Notes under the pieces: generated by a model
What the model saw: only the letters and a program-made list of their open reading frames with translations
Told to the model about the DNA's origin: nothing
The model's database searches: none
Source of the DNA: Euonymus europaeus
Taxonomy: Eukaryota > Streptophyta > Magnoliopsida > Celastrales > Celastraceae
Direction of reading: 5' to 3'
Length of the DNA stretch: 64,000 bases
Assembly: GCA_963580455.1 (NCBI GenBank)
Contig: OY756964.1
Span: forward strand, 25,952,001 to 26,016,000
Position numbers and translations under genes: made by a program
In this document: piece after piece, positions 1-12,242 of the stretch
Position numbering within the stretch: position 1 is the first letter of the stretch
Layout of the letters: each line of letters begins with the position of its first letter

Positions 1-1418
1 TCAAATACTCGTGATTTCTCATTAGGAAAACAAATATAATATATATCTTATGTAATTTGGGGAGAGTGAGTATTCATTATTTATATGTAACATATCCACC
101 TAATTTCTCATCATTCAAAAAAAGGGTATGTTTTTGCTCTAAATACTAGTTTGACACTTTGACTAAAGGGTAAATTACCAGCCGGTCATTAATAGTGACC
201 ATTTTTACCACTTGGTCATACTATATGTACCTATTACCAATGCAGTTACACCGCAATTCGTACATGACAAAAATGCCGTCAAAATTTTGAAAATCAAACT
301 GCACGGATAGTACCCGTCAGTCGACCACCTCCACTTTCACACACGATCGAAAGCTTTCTAGAAGCAACGTCAGTTGCAGTGGCGGTTCAACTTATTCACT
401 GATGATATCTCTCCAGTAAGTAGCATATGTACTTGATACTGTCTGTTTACTATATAATGTTTTTTATCTGGTAATGAGTGCTATTGATCCTCCCTCGTCG
501 ATTCCACCGTTGTTTCCCTCTTAGGTGACCTCATTGTCTCCCACTCTGGTTCCCAACTTTTCTTCTTAGAAATTCTTTATAGAATTTTGTTACTGATACT
601 ATTAATGTTATAAAGATTTGTTTTTTGAAGTGTATTATGGATATTGTTTCCTTTGTCATTCTAATACTACTGTACAATGGGTTTTGTAGAGTGAAATTTT
701 ATTACTTTTGATTCCCCTTTTGACTATGTTGGTGTTGTTGATGCTGTTAATTTTGTAACAAACCATATGGCTATTGCCATTGATACTAAACACTGAGGTT
801 TTGATACTGCCTTATTCATGTTTTTATATGCAAAATGTATTGAGTTTGATAGTATTTAACATTATTTTAATACGGTGTATAACTTGTTTGTCAATGCAAT
901 GACTTCATGTTCTTGAAATTTCACTTTTTATACTGGAAACTATGATTATACTGGTGGTACTGTTGATACTGATAATATTATTGATATTGTGTTGAGCATG
1001 TCCGTCAATGCATTTAGTCTTATTGTTTGATACTGCGGATTGTGATATTCATATTGGCACTGTCAATGTTATTGTCTCATTTATTTTGATTTTGCTCGTG
1101 TGGTTGATACTATTAAATATGGTTTTCATACAGTCTTAAGGATCTCTCTCTTTAGTGATAATGTTATTGGTATTGTTGATCTTGCTGGTATTTTGTTCTT
1201 AATATTGATCATTTTAATGTTGTTGTTAGATTTGTAAAAATATTGTCGGTACTATTGATAATGTTTTTGATATTGCTAGTATTGTTGGTACTAACATGTG
1301 TGGAATTGGTAGTTATAATATTATTGTTGTTTTCATACTAAAATTTTGTTTATACTGTTGATAATGTTGATACTTTTTGTACTGATGATTTGATACTGTT
1401 TATTGTATTGATTGAATT
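1..1418. other. Flank of decayed transposon, no gene seen
   Basis: No coding frame of note. The first 350 bases are AT-rich with no family I recognise. From about 430 onward the motif TGATACT recurs, always in the plus orientation, for example near 434, 591, 780, 801, 963, 1028, 1106, 1366 and 1389. The stretch probably belongs to the element whose exons follow, as intron or 5' sequence, but no terminal repeat was identified. Confidence 0.4.
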
Positions 1419-3520
1419 GTGAATTTTGTTTTGGCAAAAAGTCAAATTGTTATAATAATGGCTAGAAATTGGAATATTGTGCAATATCGTTCGAACTTGA
1501 TCAGTTTGGTTGAAGTGATTGGAAGATTCAAGTTCACAAAACAACAGAAAAACAAAATGCGATCACTTCCCTTCTGGAATTTAATCAATTCCATTAGTGA
1601 AAAAAATAGAAAAGTTGAAATGTTGAAGGAGCGACCTACTCAACAGTTTCACATGATTTTGTTTTCAATGACAAGTATTTGAACATCACAATTGATGACA
1701 TGAGGGCTATATTCGGCATCAAAGATGGGACAATCGAGATAGAGGTGGATCGACAAAAATTTGCAAAAGACACAAGCCTATACAGTCGATTCACAAAATG
1801 TACAAGGCTAAGTAAGAAGATTATCACATCCAATATGAAGGAAGCCGCATCCAAAGACACAGATGAATTTGTTGATGACCTATGCAGGTAAATTAAATTT
1901 TATACTGTTGACACTATTGATACTTATGATGATGCTGATACTAACAAGGTTTTATATGTCGTTCGAATGAATGAATGGGTAGATTGATTGTGCTGTTTTT
2001 ACTTATAGCCTTTTTTTATACCAACAAAGTGTTTGAGTTTGAGCTAGGGCTACCTAACCTACATTGATGATGTGAATTCCATAAACACGTACAATTGGTT
2101 ATCATGTTTCTTGAACTACCTACTAACATCTCTTCGAGAAAGTGAAAAAGCAGCAGATGTCACAGGTTGTGCATGGTTTTACCGTTAAGCATTAATACAC
2201 TCTAAACAAACATTAATGGAGGTAAATTTTATTGATACTGTCATTTGAATATTCTTTTTTTTTGTGCAGTATTGGTTCCTCGAGAAATTTGATGTTTACA
2301 AGCCCACGTCAAAAGACAAATCGATTATTGGATGTGCAAGATGATATTTGAGAGAATTTTCTCGATTACTTAATCTAGCTAGTGTTGACGACCTTCTCAA
2401 AGTGACGGTAATAATTGACTTATGAATTTAAATTAAATTAAATTAGTCATTAATGGTATTCTTTGATACATAGGATACTGCCTGTTCAAGATGCCACTCA
2501 TATGAACAGGCTGCACGGGATAAATGTAAAGAAGGAGCTAATACTGATGATCTAGACATCGATACTAGTGACGATGATAATGACGATCGTATCGAGAACG
2601 AAAGAGTCAGTGCCAATGAAGATCACAGTGACAGTCAAAATATCAGTAACAGTACTCTTGGAAGCGGTGACAGAGTTTACCTTAACAACTCAGATGAATG
2701 GGAGAACATTCCATTAAGTCAGATGGCAACTCAATTGTCACCATCAAAGAAAAGACCCATGAAAACAAACAGACAAAGCCTTGGAGAATACAGTATCGAC
2801 CCTATTGGTAAGTAATTTTTGGTACTATTTTAACTTGTAGTAGTATCAATGATCATATTATATTATCATAATTTTGATACTACTTTGATATGGATACTGT
2901 TTGTTGTTTTGTATGTTTTTGTAGGAAAAAATTACATTACTTGAGCGGCAACACAAAGAAATGAAGAGTGAGCTGGCTAGTGTTAATGTGTATTCGATTG
3001 CATCGAAAGTAATGAAGGCCAATTATGATGAACAAAATAAGACTGATACCGAACACGCTTCTGATATCGTTGTCCTGGGAGAGCCATGCAAGAAATTGGA
3101 AGGGAAAGAAAATGATTCTGTTGCTGAGGACATGGGACAGAAAGAAGAATATTCTCCTTCCAAAACGATTCCAGAAAAGATTACCGAAGTAAGTTGTTTA
3201 GCAGTTTTGATAAAGTCATGACATGTTGGTACTGTTTGTCAATCATATGTGATACTATGATACTAATCTTCCATGACACTGTGTCAAAGGACATAGAAGA
3301 AAATGATGAAGATATTGTGTCCACGTACGTAGAAGATGATCATACGGCAGGAGTAAAGGGTACCCACATAGCCCTGCCTGCTAACCCAGTGCCAGAAGAC
3401 GTAGCAAAAGTAAGTTGTTTAGTGCTTATGATACTGCCCTGGACATGTTCATACTGTTTCCCAACCATATCTGATACTGTCGTACTAATCTTAAATGATA
3501 CTATCAAGTTATTGACGATA
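421..3520 (+). repeat. Interspersed TGATACT motif swarm
   Basis: The 7-mer TGATACT occurs at least 17 times on the plus strand across about 3.1 kb (for example 434, 591, 801, 963, 1028, 1366, 1917, 1934, 2229, 2873, 3249, 3428, 3472, 3497). It sits in the parts between exon-like frames rather than inside them. A uniform-composition expectation for one strand is about 0.2. Spacing is irregular, so this is not a simple tandem array. Related forms such as GGTACTG and AATACTG are mixed in. Confidence 0.75.
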
Positions 3521-3575
3521 CTCAAAACGGACGATTATCATTTTCAAATGTTTGAGCTGGAAATTATATATTGAA
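1419..3575 (+). pseudogene. Decayed multi-exon ORF resembling plant Ulp1/PMD-type transposon proteins
   Basis: Reading-frame pieces line up as exons. About 1436-1887 has an FWNLINS segment, then a frame break, then DDMRAIFGIKDG, ending at a GT donor at 1888. About 2060-2190 has a short piece around SINTYNWLSCFLNY. 2272-2400 begins YWFLEKFDVYKP. 2475-2812 encodes an acidic D/S/N-rich region. 2938-3188 and 3290-3409 encode acidic linker ending in GTAAGT donors. The order 'IFG - YNW - YWFLEKF - acidic linker' resembles proteins carried by plant MULE-type elements that often end in an Ulp1 (C48) protease; this is from family memory and no protease domain is visible here. Frameshifts near 1650 and stops near 2038 and 2364 argue that it is dead. 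It could instead be an unusual host gene with motif-filled introns. Confidence 0.4.
3182..3515 (+). repeat. Tandem exon-intron duplication, period about 222 bp
   Basis: Two exon ends (3188 and 3409) both read PE-K/D-I/V-T/A-E/K and are followed by the same donor context, GTAAGTTGTTTAG. The intron bodies after them share the order 'TACTGTTT - CATAT - TGATACT - TACTAATCTT - TGA-ACT'. The second copy therefore looks like a segmental copy of the end of one exon plus its intron. Confidence 0.6.
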
Positions 3576-6256
3576 AACCATAGAAACATCCGAATTAAAT
3601 TAGGCTCCTATATGACTTTTTCCCCTGACTCTAGTCACAAAAACCCTAAATTAGGAAGCTATGCATAAGAAATTAAATAGATGGGTTGTGCTTTGTTGGG
3701 TAGTGAAGTTGCGTTGAACTCTAACAATACTAAAACAGAAGGTTTGGTATCTGACGACTAAAATAAGTGGGGTTAAATACCTAACCGAGTATAAAACTAT
3801 AAATTCATAAATAAAGCCTCCACACCTTTTATTGCATAAAGCCTCCACACCTTTTATTGCATACAATAATATGGTCCATGTATAGAATATACCATAATCC
3901 ACATTTTTTGCTCACAATCAAGTTGACTATTATATTCATGTACGTACAAAGATGGGGACTTCGTGGTTTGCACATCAAAGTTTGAATATTTCATGGTTTT
4001 ATACTTTTATTGACCAACTCCACTTGCACCCCCAACTCTCAATTCCCCAATTTCCTTATAAAAAAAGATATATAAGTAATTGTAATTATTCAACATCATC
4101 ACCTAATTAAGCAATCATTATATCCTCCAAGTGCTAAAGAAGTGGTATGGAAAAAATATTATAAAAATGCACAGCTGGATTAATGTTCCGAATTATTTTT
4201 TGTCATTTTATTTTTATTTTTACATTATCTTATTAAAATATGTATGTAGTTTAATAGGTGAATTAAGGATCAATGCTTAATTGGTGAAGGGGGATTCCAT
4301 GCACTCTTGTTATTATGGATGACTATGAGAACATTCTGCATTTTTTTTGACAAGCACGAAATATATATCAAATAAGGAGGAAAAAACACGATAAGACATC
4401 AATGTGGATGACTTGACAAGAAAACTAAAATGAAAAAACCTAAAATGATAACGAGTTTTCACTCAGCATTTATTCTGAAAACTTTCCATTGCTTTTTACA
4501 TGTAGAGTACACTGTACATATATAAATGAATGACCAATTTTCCATAAATTTTATCCCCACTAATTGACCATTTGGGTTTTTGTCAAAAGTCTCGAAGTTT
4601 AAGCATGTAAGAATTTGAAATAGAAAATCACTTTTAAGTGATAATCTAACGATGAATACATCTGAAATCAAACTGTATAAATTTGGAAAGGTCTGACTTT
4701 AAATTTCACTGGAATCAATAATATTTGTGATCATACATTAACTTTTGACTTGACTTATTATGCTGTTGTAGATACCAAATTGATGTGTATAAAGGTCTCA
4801 ATGGACTATAATTTAGCCGATATTGAATGTCTAACAAATAAACTTATATATATATAGTGAAACTTTGAAATAGGAAAAAAATTCTAATTTTCAAGAATCA
4901 CGATATGTAATATGTAATTCGATCAATAATGTCAGCTGGATCACTACTTCAAAGAAAGAAAGTAATTCAAAGAAAGTAACATCATATTGTGCCCAAAAAA
5001 TCCTACATTAAAAAAAAATGTAGTCCAATCAAATATATCCCTCTATTAAAATAAAGGCCCAATTATAAATAAGAAAGTCGAAACTGACGAGCTTAACAAC
5101 GATTCTAGGCTCGAATACATCAAAAGCCCATTACCATTAGGTAGACTAATATTTCATATTCGGCCACTAGCCTGCCTGGCACAATATGTTTCATTGAGTT
5201 CAAGCCCAATATCTGGCGACCCAATTTCATCATTTCATGGTCTCCCTGACTTTTTTTTCAAATTTTGATTTCTTCATCTGTTAGCCGTTGATGTCGCCTT
5301 AGTTTCATAATCTAGCATGCATTTTCTCCCCTCTTTTTTCCCCATACAATCCATCTTAGCTTGAATGAGGACACTGGCTACTAATTGTTACACTGCGATC
5401 AAGAACTGCGCTATACTTATGGTTATGGTGTTCTTCCGTGTTCTGCCACTTCATCTCAGGAGTAATGATTTTGTAAAATTCGTAAGTGTACACAATCTTA
5501 CATTAGCATTAACTACAACAAGTTAAATTTCGTTTGTAGCCGGTGTCAAAACCGTCGCCATTTGAACGAAAAATTCATAGGTAAGAAAATACATGAGGTA
5601 ACAAATTGGGATGAGGAGGCGTCACAAAGGACTATACAGTCTATACATATAGTTTTTAAAGTGGATGTACATATTACAAACGGATTCACTCAACTAGTTG
5701 AGGTTATAAAATGCGGTTGTAAATATAAGATAATGACTATCTGTTGCTTAAATGTAAAATTATAGGCGAAAAATTGTGGGTACAATATTGATTCAACTGT
5801 AGCTAGTGATTTGATCATTTAAAATTGTTATTATTCTAGTTTTTTTAATTGTAGATGAAATTGTTTTATCATTTTTATAGTGTTGAAATTTGTTCCTTCC
5901 ATTTTCATTTTAGTAATCAATATAAGAGATGGTCTTTGAAACATTCAAATACACACAAAGTAGTCCAAAGTAGATCGTAGTTAGATTTTATTTCTTAAAC
6001 TATTCTGAATTCTCAAAGACTTTGTAACGACATGCACATATATGAAACGATGGAAGTGCTAAAACAAGGTGACAACATGACATCTTGGCCATGGGGTTGG
6101 AGTGCTATCATCTCAACTGGGTTCCTATATACCTCAGTTGACAGCACTTATTTATACTTTATTCTATTTCAACTCGAAAAGAAAGAAAAAGAAAAGAAAC
6201 ACTTTTATGAATATTGATTGAAGCGCAATTAATGCAGGTTTGCTCATTCTTTACTT
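3576..6256. other. AT-rich intergenic stretch
   Basis: No convincing gene. It holds the 25-bp perfect duplication listed separately. Around 5509-5809 there are weak CACTA-like ends (see rejected items). Short frames at 5562-5765 and 6032-6217 have no recognisable family, start context or splice structure. Confidence 0.5.
3813..3862. repeat. Perfect 25-bp tandem duplication
   Basis: The unit from 3813 to 3837 (starting AAAGCCTCCACACC, ending TTGCAT) is repeated without a mismatch at 3838-3862. It is a recent replication-slippage type duplication in non-coding DNA. Confidence 0.95.
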
Positions 6257-7265
6257 TCACTTTGTTGAAGATGAAAACTCCCAGCTGAGAAGTTGATGGC
6301 TTTCTGTGAAATACCCAGTGGCAGCTGTGAAGCCAACATAGACGGAGTTTGGTACCGTAGCCGCGATGTCAATCTGTTGGGACAAAATCTTCACAAGTGG
6401 GTCTGAATCGTATCCTGCATATACTTCAAACCATTTTGTCCAGCTATTATAATCGATTTGAACTTTGATATCCTTTCCACTTTTAAGGTCAATTCCACTG
6501 TTATTCAAGCTCTTAGCTATCAGTGGTTTTTCTATACTTGTTGTGTCGACAGCGATGTGATTCCCATCAATGTCAAAATTGTTTTTGTAAGTATCAAACT
6601 CCACTGCTAATTGACGACCAATATCACTAGTTGCATCTGCAGATTCTGCACATAATGGTTTGGTTAGGAGACTGAGAAGTGCAGGGATTATTTAAATAAA
6701 GGAGGTCTTAATTTCAGGATCGAATCTTTGTTCCGATATCATATCCGACACTGTATAAATCAAAGCCAAACAAATCATCACGAATAAAAATTAGGACACG
6801 GGGGCATCTGTGTGTGTATATATTACCTATATTTGGTTTTCCCACGATTCCAAGATTGAAGCCAATGCCGTCCTCTAGTGAAGGACTACTATCTGGAGCC
6901 ATAATAAATGTCATTCCATCTCCGGAAGGTGAATTGGAGGCTCCGACAATTCTGAATGTGAAGGCAGTAGAGACAAATGCTGGCCAAGCAACCACCGGCT
7001 GATTGTATAGAACCCTTCCAACACTATTTCTATTTGAGCTTTCAGAACCAACTAGTACCGAAGGCTCTGGCGTAAGGCTTAAGAAACCATCACTGGCTGA
7101 AGAAGCACCAGTGCAGAGTAGGTTGCTCGAGGAGCTGCAACTCTGAGTGTTGAAAGCCCCGAAAGAAAACTTAGTACCGGAGGCTTGCGGTGCAGGCTGC
7201 GGAGCAAACCTTGTTGCACAAGCTTGGTTGAGAAAGGCAGCTGCAAGAAACAGAACAAGATACAT
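6257..7265 (-). CDS. L-type (legume-type) lectin, two exons
   Basis: Model: exon 1 7265-6827, donor GT at 6826, exon 2 6645-6257; 275 residues, phases agree. The start was chosen at 7265 because it opens a signal peptide (MYLVLFLAAAFLNQACA), so the product is probably secreted or vacuolar. Exon 1 carries the front of the legume-lectin beta sandwich, including GDGMTFIMAP, whose Asp is the usual sugar-binding residue. Exon 2 holds the metal site E-F-D-T-Y-K-N-N-F-D with the following NHIAVD, then VGFTAATG and SWEF, which are late strands of the fold. The protein ends right after the lectin domain, with no membrane segment or kinase, so it is a soluble lectin rather than a lectin receptor kinase. 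Such proteins bind mannose/glucose-type glycans with bound Ca and Mn; specificity is not readable here. The intron splits the fold, whereas most legume-lectin genes lack introns. A dead copy of exon 2 lies at 23962-24328. Confidence 0.85.
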
Positions 7266-7269
7266 TGTT

Positions 7270-9670
7270 GTTGTATTTGTTTGATTTGACCACAACTTGT
7301 GAAGATTCATTACCAGCTTCGCATTCATATAGTGGCTACAATGTTTAATTAACTCCGTCAAATTAGGGGTTGTGTTGTTGAAAATCCACACGATTAATTG
7401 GTGGTCGAATAATTTATATATGTGGAAGTGTGACATCTGTATCCAGTTATTTACCATGAGAAATATCAAACTTGTTGTCCTCTTCTATATTGTACTAGAC
7501 TTCCGGGAAGAACAAGAAATGTGATACATAAGAGAATTCGACATCGACGAGGAATTACTGGAAATGGAATCTTCATCGGCTGTACATACACCTGCCTGTT
7601 ATTGTTTTTGTCATCATCATTATCATTACTACATACTAACACGGAGCTTTTACAATTGGACTGACACTGTCGTCTTCAATAATTTTTTTTTTTGAGATAA
7701 ATATAAACTTCATTGAAAGACTCCTAAAAGAGCTCCCAAGGAGATATAGCCCCACTAAATAGAGAGACAACCTCATTGAATGGAGATAAACCAACCCACC
7801 TAAAATGGGATAAACAACTCACCCAAAGTTTTTAATGTGTGAAAATTAGGGAAAAAAATCCTCCTTTCAAAGACAAACCTATTGTTATATAATTAAAATT
7901 AGTTAGATCAAAGCATATTACGTTTCAAAGAACGCCGAAACCTTTTCTTCACCGGTGCTATTGAAGACTTTTCGAATTTCCAACAATCCCAAAAATCATA
8001 TGCTTCTCCTTCGAACGCTTTCTTCATTCACTGAATTTGTTTCCATTTTCATCCGATTTATCTGACATCTATTCTCTCATCTTTCTTCGTACGTAACGGT
8101 TGGAAGATTACAAATCAAAAGGGGTAACTAGATCATCCTCTTCTCTTATCAAGAAAGGTTCATACATTCTATTGGGCATCTGTTTTTAGAACTATCCACG
8201 AAAGAGAGGCAATCCGTGGCAATAGTCGGTAAGGAAATTTTGAGAATTTTCTTGATTTGCTAGGTTGGTATTTCGTGTTCATATTATGGGCAGACTTTGG
8301 TATTTTTCATTGGTAGGCTTTTTAGTACTTGTAGCAATCTGATGCGTTTTTAAAGCTGATAATCAAAATAGAAACTTAATCTATCCGTTCTGTGCTTCAC
8401 TCTCAGTAAGTCCCCCGTAAATGTATGAATTTATATGGTATATCGTAGTCACATCATCTCATACTAATGGTCGGCAAGATTTTCAGGAATGCCTGATTTA
8501 GATGATGGATTGGGTACGGGTTTGGCTCGCTATTGCACCCGAATCACTTCCCTGGTTCTGATGAAGCGTCAATCACCCTTGCACAAATGCTAACCTGATT
8601 CAATGAGCTTTTGTTTTTAGTTTAGTTACTCTAATACAAGTAATTTGTTGTTGTTAGTTTTTTTATTTATTTTTTATGTTAATCTAATATTGATATTCAA
8701 TTACAATTCAACAAGCTAAAGATTACGCATGATAGCTAAGTTATCTTTCATTGAACGTTTGTTGTTGTTTATTAGTTGTTTGAATTACCCCATCACGAAT
8801 AAAAAAGAAAATATAACTGATCAAGTTCTCAGATGAAGTAAGTGTTATTGTTTGGGTTATCTTTGCAGTTGAATTCAACGTGAGGTCAAGCACTCCAACT
8901 GATAAATCGAAAGGTCAATACTTGATTGGTTTTAGCGACAAATCTAATATAAATGACAGTCTCTATTTTCCTCAAAGAAACATGGATAATTACAACTAGG
9001 CCTCATAAAGGCGTTAGATTCTTTCCAGGAATGTTAAACTCATTATTTATGGGTATGTGTTGGCTGCAAACTTATGAAGTCATGAGATTAACAAAAAAAT
9101 GAATGGTGAAACTTTGGAATCATATAATTTGCTCAATTTATGTGTAATTTATTCTCATCACTCACTGTGCAAACAGGTTTGATCATTTGGTTGATCTTTA
9201 TGCCTGGAACCCGCACCTATGGATACCTGGCTGTAGTTGGTCCTTCAGGTAATACTCTATTAATTTTACCATTCATTTGGCATTTCTTAATAGGATATGA
9301 GAGGCATGTTTACAACACATTGATTGGAGTTGACTGTCTTGAAAGGATAAAATAAAGTGGAATAAAGCACTAGAAAAAGTGACTACAAGGATTGTTAAAG
9401 CATTAAAGCAGCTTCAGATTTCTCCCTGCACGGTCAAGCATTGTTTGTGTGGGATTTTCTTTAAATCTAAGCAAGGAGAGATCTCCTTTCGGTCATGTTT
9501 TTGGTTGTCATCGAACCTTTGAAGCCATTATTGACAGCACCCGTGATCATATAAGGAATCTCGCTTCCAATAACTCCTCTCTTGCTGGAATTGATTTGTT
9601 GGACTTGGATCACATGATTTCCAAAACATTTTCTTCTTCTTCAACAAGCGCTTATCGCATTTTAGTTATT
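7270..9670. other. Intergenic stretch, no assignable gene
   Basis: Contains the lectin promoter side (7270-7500). At 7680-7800 a T-run is followed by sequence typical of the 3' end of an inserted retroelement on the minus strand. A possible exon at about 9177-9248 (CAG before, GTAATACTC after; reading FDHLVDLYAWNPHLW) and further open frame at 9449-9660 belong to no family I recognise. No start or complete gene model can be defended. Confidence 0.4.
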
Positions 9671-10314
9671 TGTTGGGTTTTTGGGCTCCCAACCATGTGG
9701 AGAAAAGCCCAAGTTGATGCAAGCCCATTTGGTGTGTTAGGGTTGTATGTTTTGTCTAACTTGTGAAAAGAAACAGAACTGTACAGAGTGACAAAAACAG
9801 CAGAGGGCACAGCAGCCAGAAAATGAATTTATTGTTCTTTTGACGCAGCTTGAAGAAACTGACGATTGGAGATTCGTTTGTGGTCCGATCTAGCTGAATT
9901 TTTGTCAGGTGTTGGAGGACTCTTGGTTCTCAAGTCTGGACGGTTGGATCGTATTTTTGAGCTCTTTAAGGTCAGATTTTGTTTGCTGGTTCTTGAGCTG
10001 TTGTGTGCAGTTTTTTCTGCAATCGTCTCTTGATTATTGTTTGAGTTGCTCAAGTGGATAGTTTCTGAGTTGTTTTTTATCCACTTGAACTTGTATGAGA
10101 CTTAGTCTGTAACTCTTATTCACATAGTGGAGCTTGGTTAAAGTGGCTTACGAGTCCCGTGGTTTTTCCTCTCAATTGAGAGGTTTTCCACGCTAAAATT
10201 TCTTGTGTGATTCTCTTTGCATTTCTGTTTTGTGCTTGCTGGAAGTTTGAGGATATAATTTTCTGGATTGTGTGCTGGTTTGTTTATTGATAAATTGGTA
10301 CTGTTGACACAACA
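9671..10314 (+). mobile_element. Solo LTR, probably Ty1/copia type
   Basis: The segment begins TGTTGGG and ends ACACAACA, giving the short TGTTG/CAACA terminal inverted repeat of an LTR. Near the 3' end it has the CTCTCAATTGAGAGG palindrome and TTCCACG context often seen in copia LTRs. No primer binding site follows 10314 and no second LTR or polyprotein is seen nearby, so it is a solo LTR of 644 bp. The flanks (TTATT before, AGTTC after) do not form a clean 5-bp target duplication. Confidence 0.6.
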
Positions 10315-11504
10315 AGTTCGACTAAAATGTTTTATGGCCATAAATGCAGAAACGATTTTATTATATAATGTAGCTTAAAAACTGATTTTAGACTTGTATA
10401 TTACGTGACAGATGACATATTGTAAATGCCCTTTTAATTCTCATTTGCTTCGTTTTGGGAGAATCATATGAAAACTTCGAGATTATATTAAATATCATCC
10501 ATCATGCTAAATCCACCAAGTAAAATTAAATTTTGAGTGTACGATAATGGTTCACATGGAGCTGAATTGGTACTCTCTTTTGAATAGAGATTTCTTTTGA
10601 TCTTAACTTCATGAAAAGAAGCTTATTATGAGAGTTTATGCCGGCGGGCTCTTTGTCATTTAGCTATAGTAATGGAGTATGTTGGTGGAGAATAATTCTT
10701 TGAGAGAATCTGCAATGCGGATAGATTTAGTGAACAGAAGGTAATCTGTACGTAAAAGACTACACTCTCTTGATTTTTGATGCAAAATGAAAATATATCA
10801 TACAAAATAAATTAAGTTTGTTGTCATTTTCTATTTTATTGGTAAAGCTTTTTCTTTCAACAGCTAATTTCTTGAGTATGTAATAGTCATACGCTGGTAT
10901 GAACATTGTCTGTCCTGTTCAACACATGTCTTGGCTCTCTCATTGAACTATTACTTTTGTTTTACTTATGCTATTGATCGGCACATGTTTATGGAGATCT
11001 CCGTTAAGTAGCAAATTATCCATAACAAAAATGATTGACCAGGTGATTGACAATTGGCAAATGTTAAAAAAAAATGCAAACAGTTAAAGAAAACATCAGT
11101 ATGCAACATAAGAAGTGGCTTGGACGGCTAAACTTCCAAGCACTTATGTAGTTTATCAATATACAAAAAAACAAAGAGTTAATACCCCTTTGCAAAGTTT
11201 TATTTTACACAAACTAAATAGCAAAAAAAAGGAACATGATAATTGCAAAAGTATAGATTGGATGAAATGCTGCAAGAAGATGGTTACCCTCATTCCAAAC
11301 ATATTATTTTCTTGTTAAATTCTCCGTGACAGGAATATTCAAAGCTGCTGACAGGATGACAAATGCTATGTGGGATCTCGTCTGTTTTGCTTGGAGTTAC
11401 TAGTCTTCATGTAATCGGTGTGATTTGTGGAATTATTCTTGTCTTGCGATTGTCAATCGAGGAAGGACGTGAGGTCATTGAACATTTATGCACGTGTTTA
11501 TCAC
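10315..11504. other. Intergenic stretch, nothing recognised
   Basis: AT-rich non-coding sequence between the solo LTR and the left arm of the inverted duplication. Short frames at 11115-11318 and 11363-11627 have no family resemblance; the last runs into the repeat arm. Confidence 0.5.
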
Positions 11505-11768
11505 GTGAAGCCAGTTACTTTATTGCCAACCTGGCACCTGCTTGTAAATGACTATGAGCGTCTCGCACAAGCAACTATTCATCCGCATTTTGTTACCTTC
11601 CCTGAGACCCTAACATCTGGTTTATGAGAATTTCCATGGGATCGAGAGCAAATTTTTTCGATTTTGTTGTTTTTGTTTCCGATTTTTGGACTTGAGCGTC
11701 TGCTTCTGTTCCAAGCATCGATATACGCTGATAAATCCAACAGGTTCAGAATTTCAGAAAAGAAAGAG

Positions 11769-12080
11769 CCATAGATTCAGGGTTCAATCCGCTTAGAGAG
11801 TTATCCAAATACCGTCTTCTCCTTGCAAAGAGGTTCCACAAGTCTGATCGTGATGGTATAAGAGGAACTTTTCGATTTTGATTTCCTCTGATCGAATCGT
11901 TAGCAGTTGCTTCTAAGGTGCCGATCTGTTGGGATTTTGAGCCTCACAGTGCGTTTTTGCATTCTGATGGTGCAGAACGTATGTAGGTGGCGTTCCGTAA
12001 AGCGATAGAGTCGTGGTATGGAATTCATCGGGTTCTTCGTGAAGCTAATCTTCATCCTGATGAACAACATCATCGTCTGA
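11769..12080 (+). pseudogene. SEC61G: SEC61-gamma pseudogene, copy A of left arm
   Basis: Remnant of the 69-residue gamma subunit of the Sec61 protein-conducting channel of the ER. Exon 1 (11769-11855) reads DSGFNPLRE then KRFHKSDRD, matching the plant pattern DSVVDPLRE...KRCHKPDRK, and ends at a GT donor. Exon 2 (11976-12080, after TGCAG) reads VAFRKAI, then the membrane segment MEFIGFFVKLIFILMNNIIV, then TGA. Lesions: the start codon is lost (the ATGGAC position reads AAAGA), exon 2 has an in-frame TAG at the Lys before VAFR, and two bases are missing before the membrane segment. The same two-base lesion is in the mirror copy at 20051-20272. It lies directly upstream of copy B as a tandem duplicate. 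Confidence 0.8.
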
Positions 12081-12242
12081 TCTCACTAGGTAAAATGGTC
12101 TATCTAATCGAGAGAGAAAATTTTGGATCTAGGTTTTTTATTTTCTAATTTTTGACTCGAGCGTCTTCTTCTGTTCCAGATATCGACATGCATTGGCAAA
12201 GTACAAAATGTTCAAAATTTCAGGAAAAAATGAGAAGTGAGA

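Noticed and set aside
5509..5809. Possible CACTA-type element: CATTAACTACAACAAG at one side, CACTAGCTACAGTT read inward at the other
   Set aside because: Ends match poorly, the CACTA start is mutated and no 3-bp target duplication is seen.
9140..9766. Exon-like frames reading FDHLVDLYAWNPHLW and DHIRNLASNNSSLAG
   Set aside because: Splice sites are plausible but no protein family is recognised and no complete model closes, so no gene is called.
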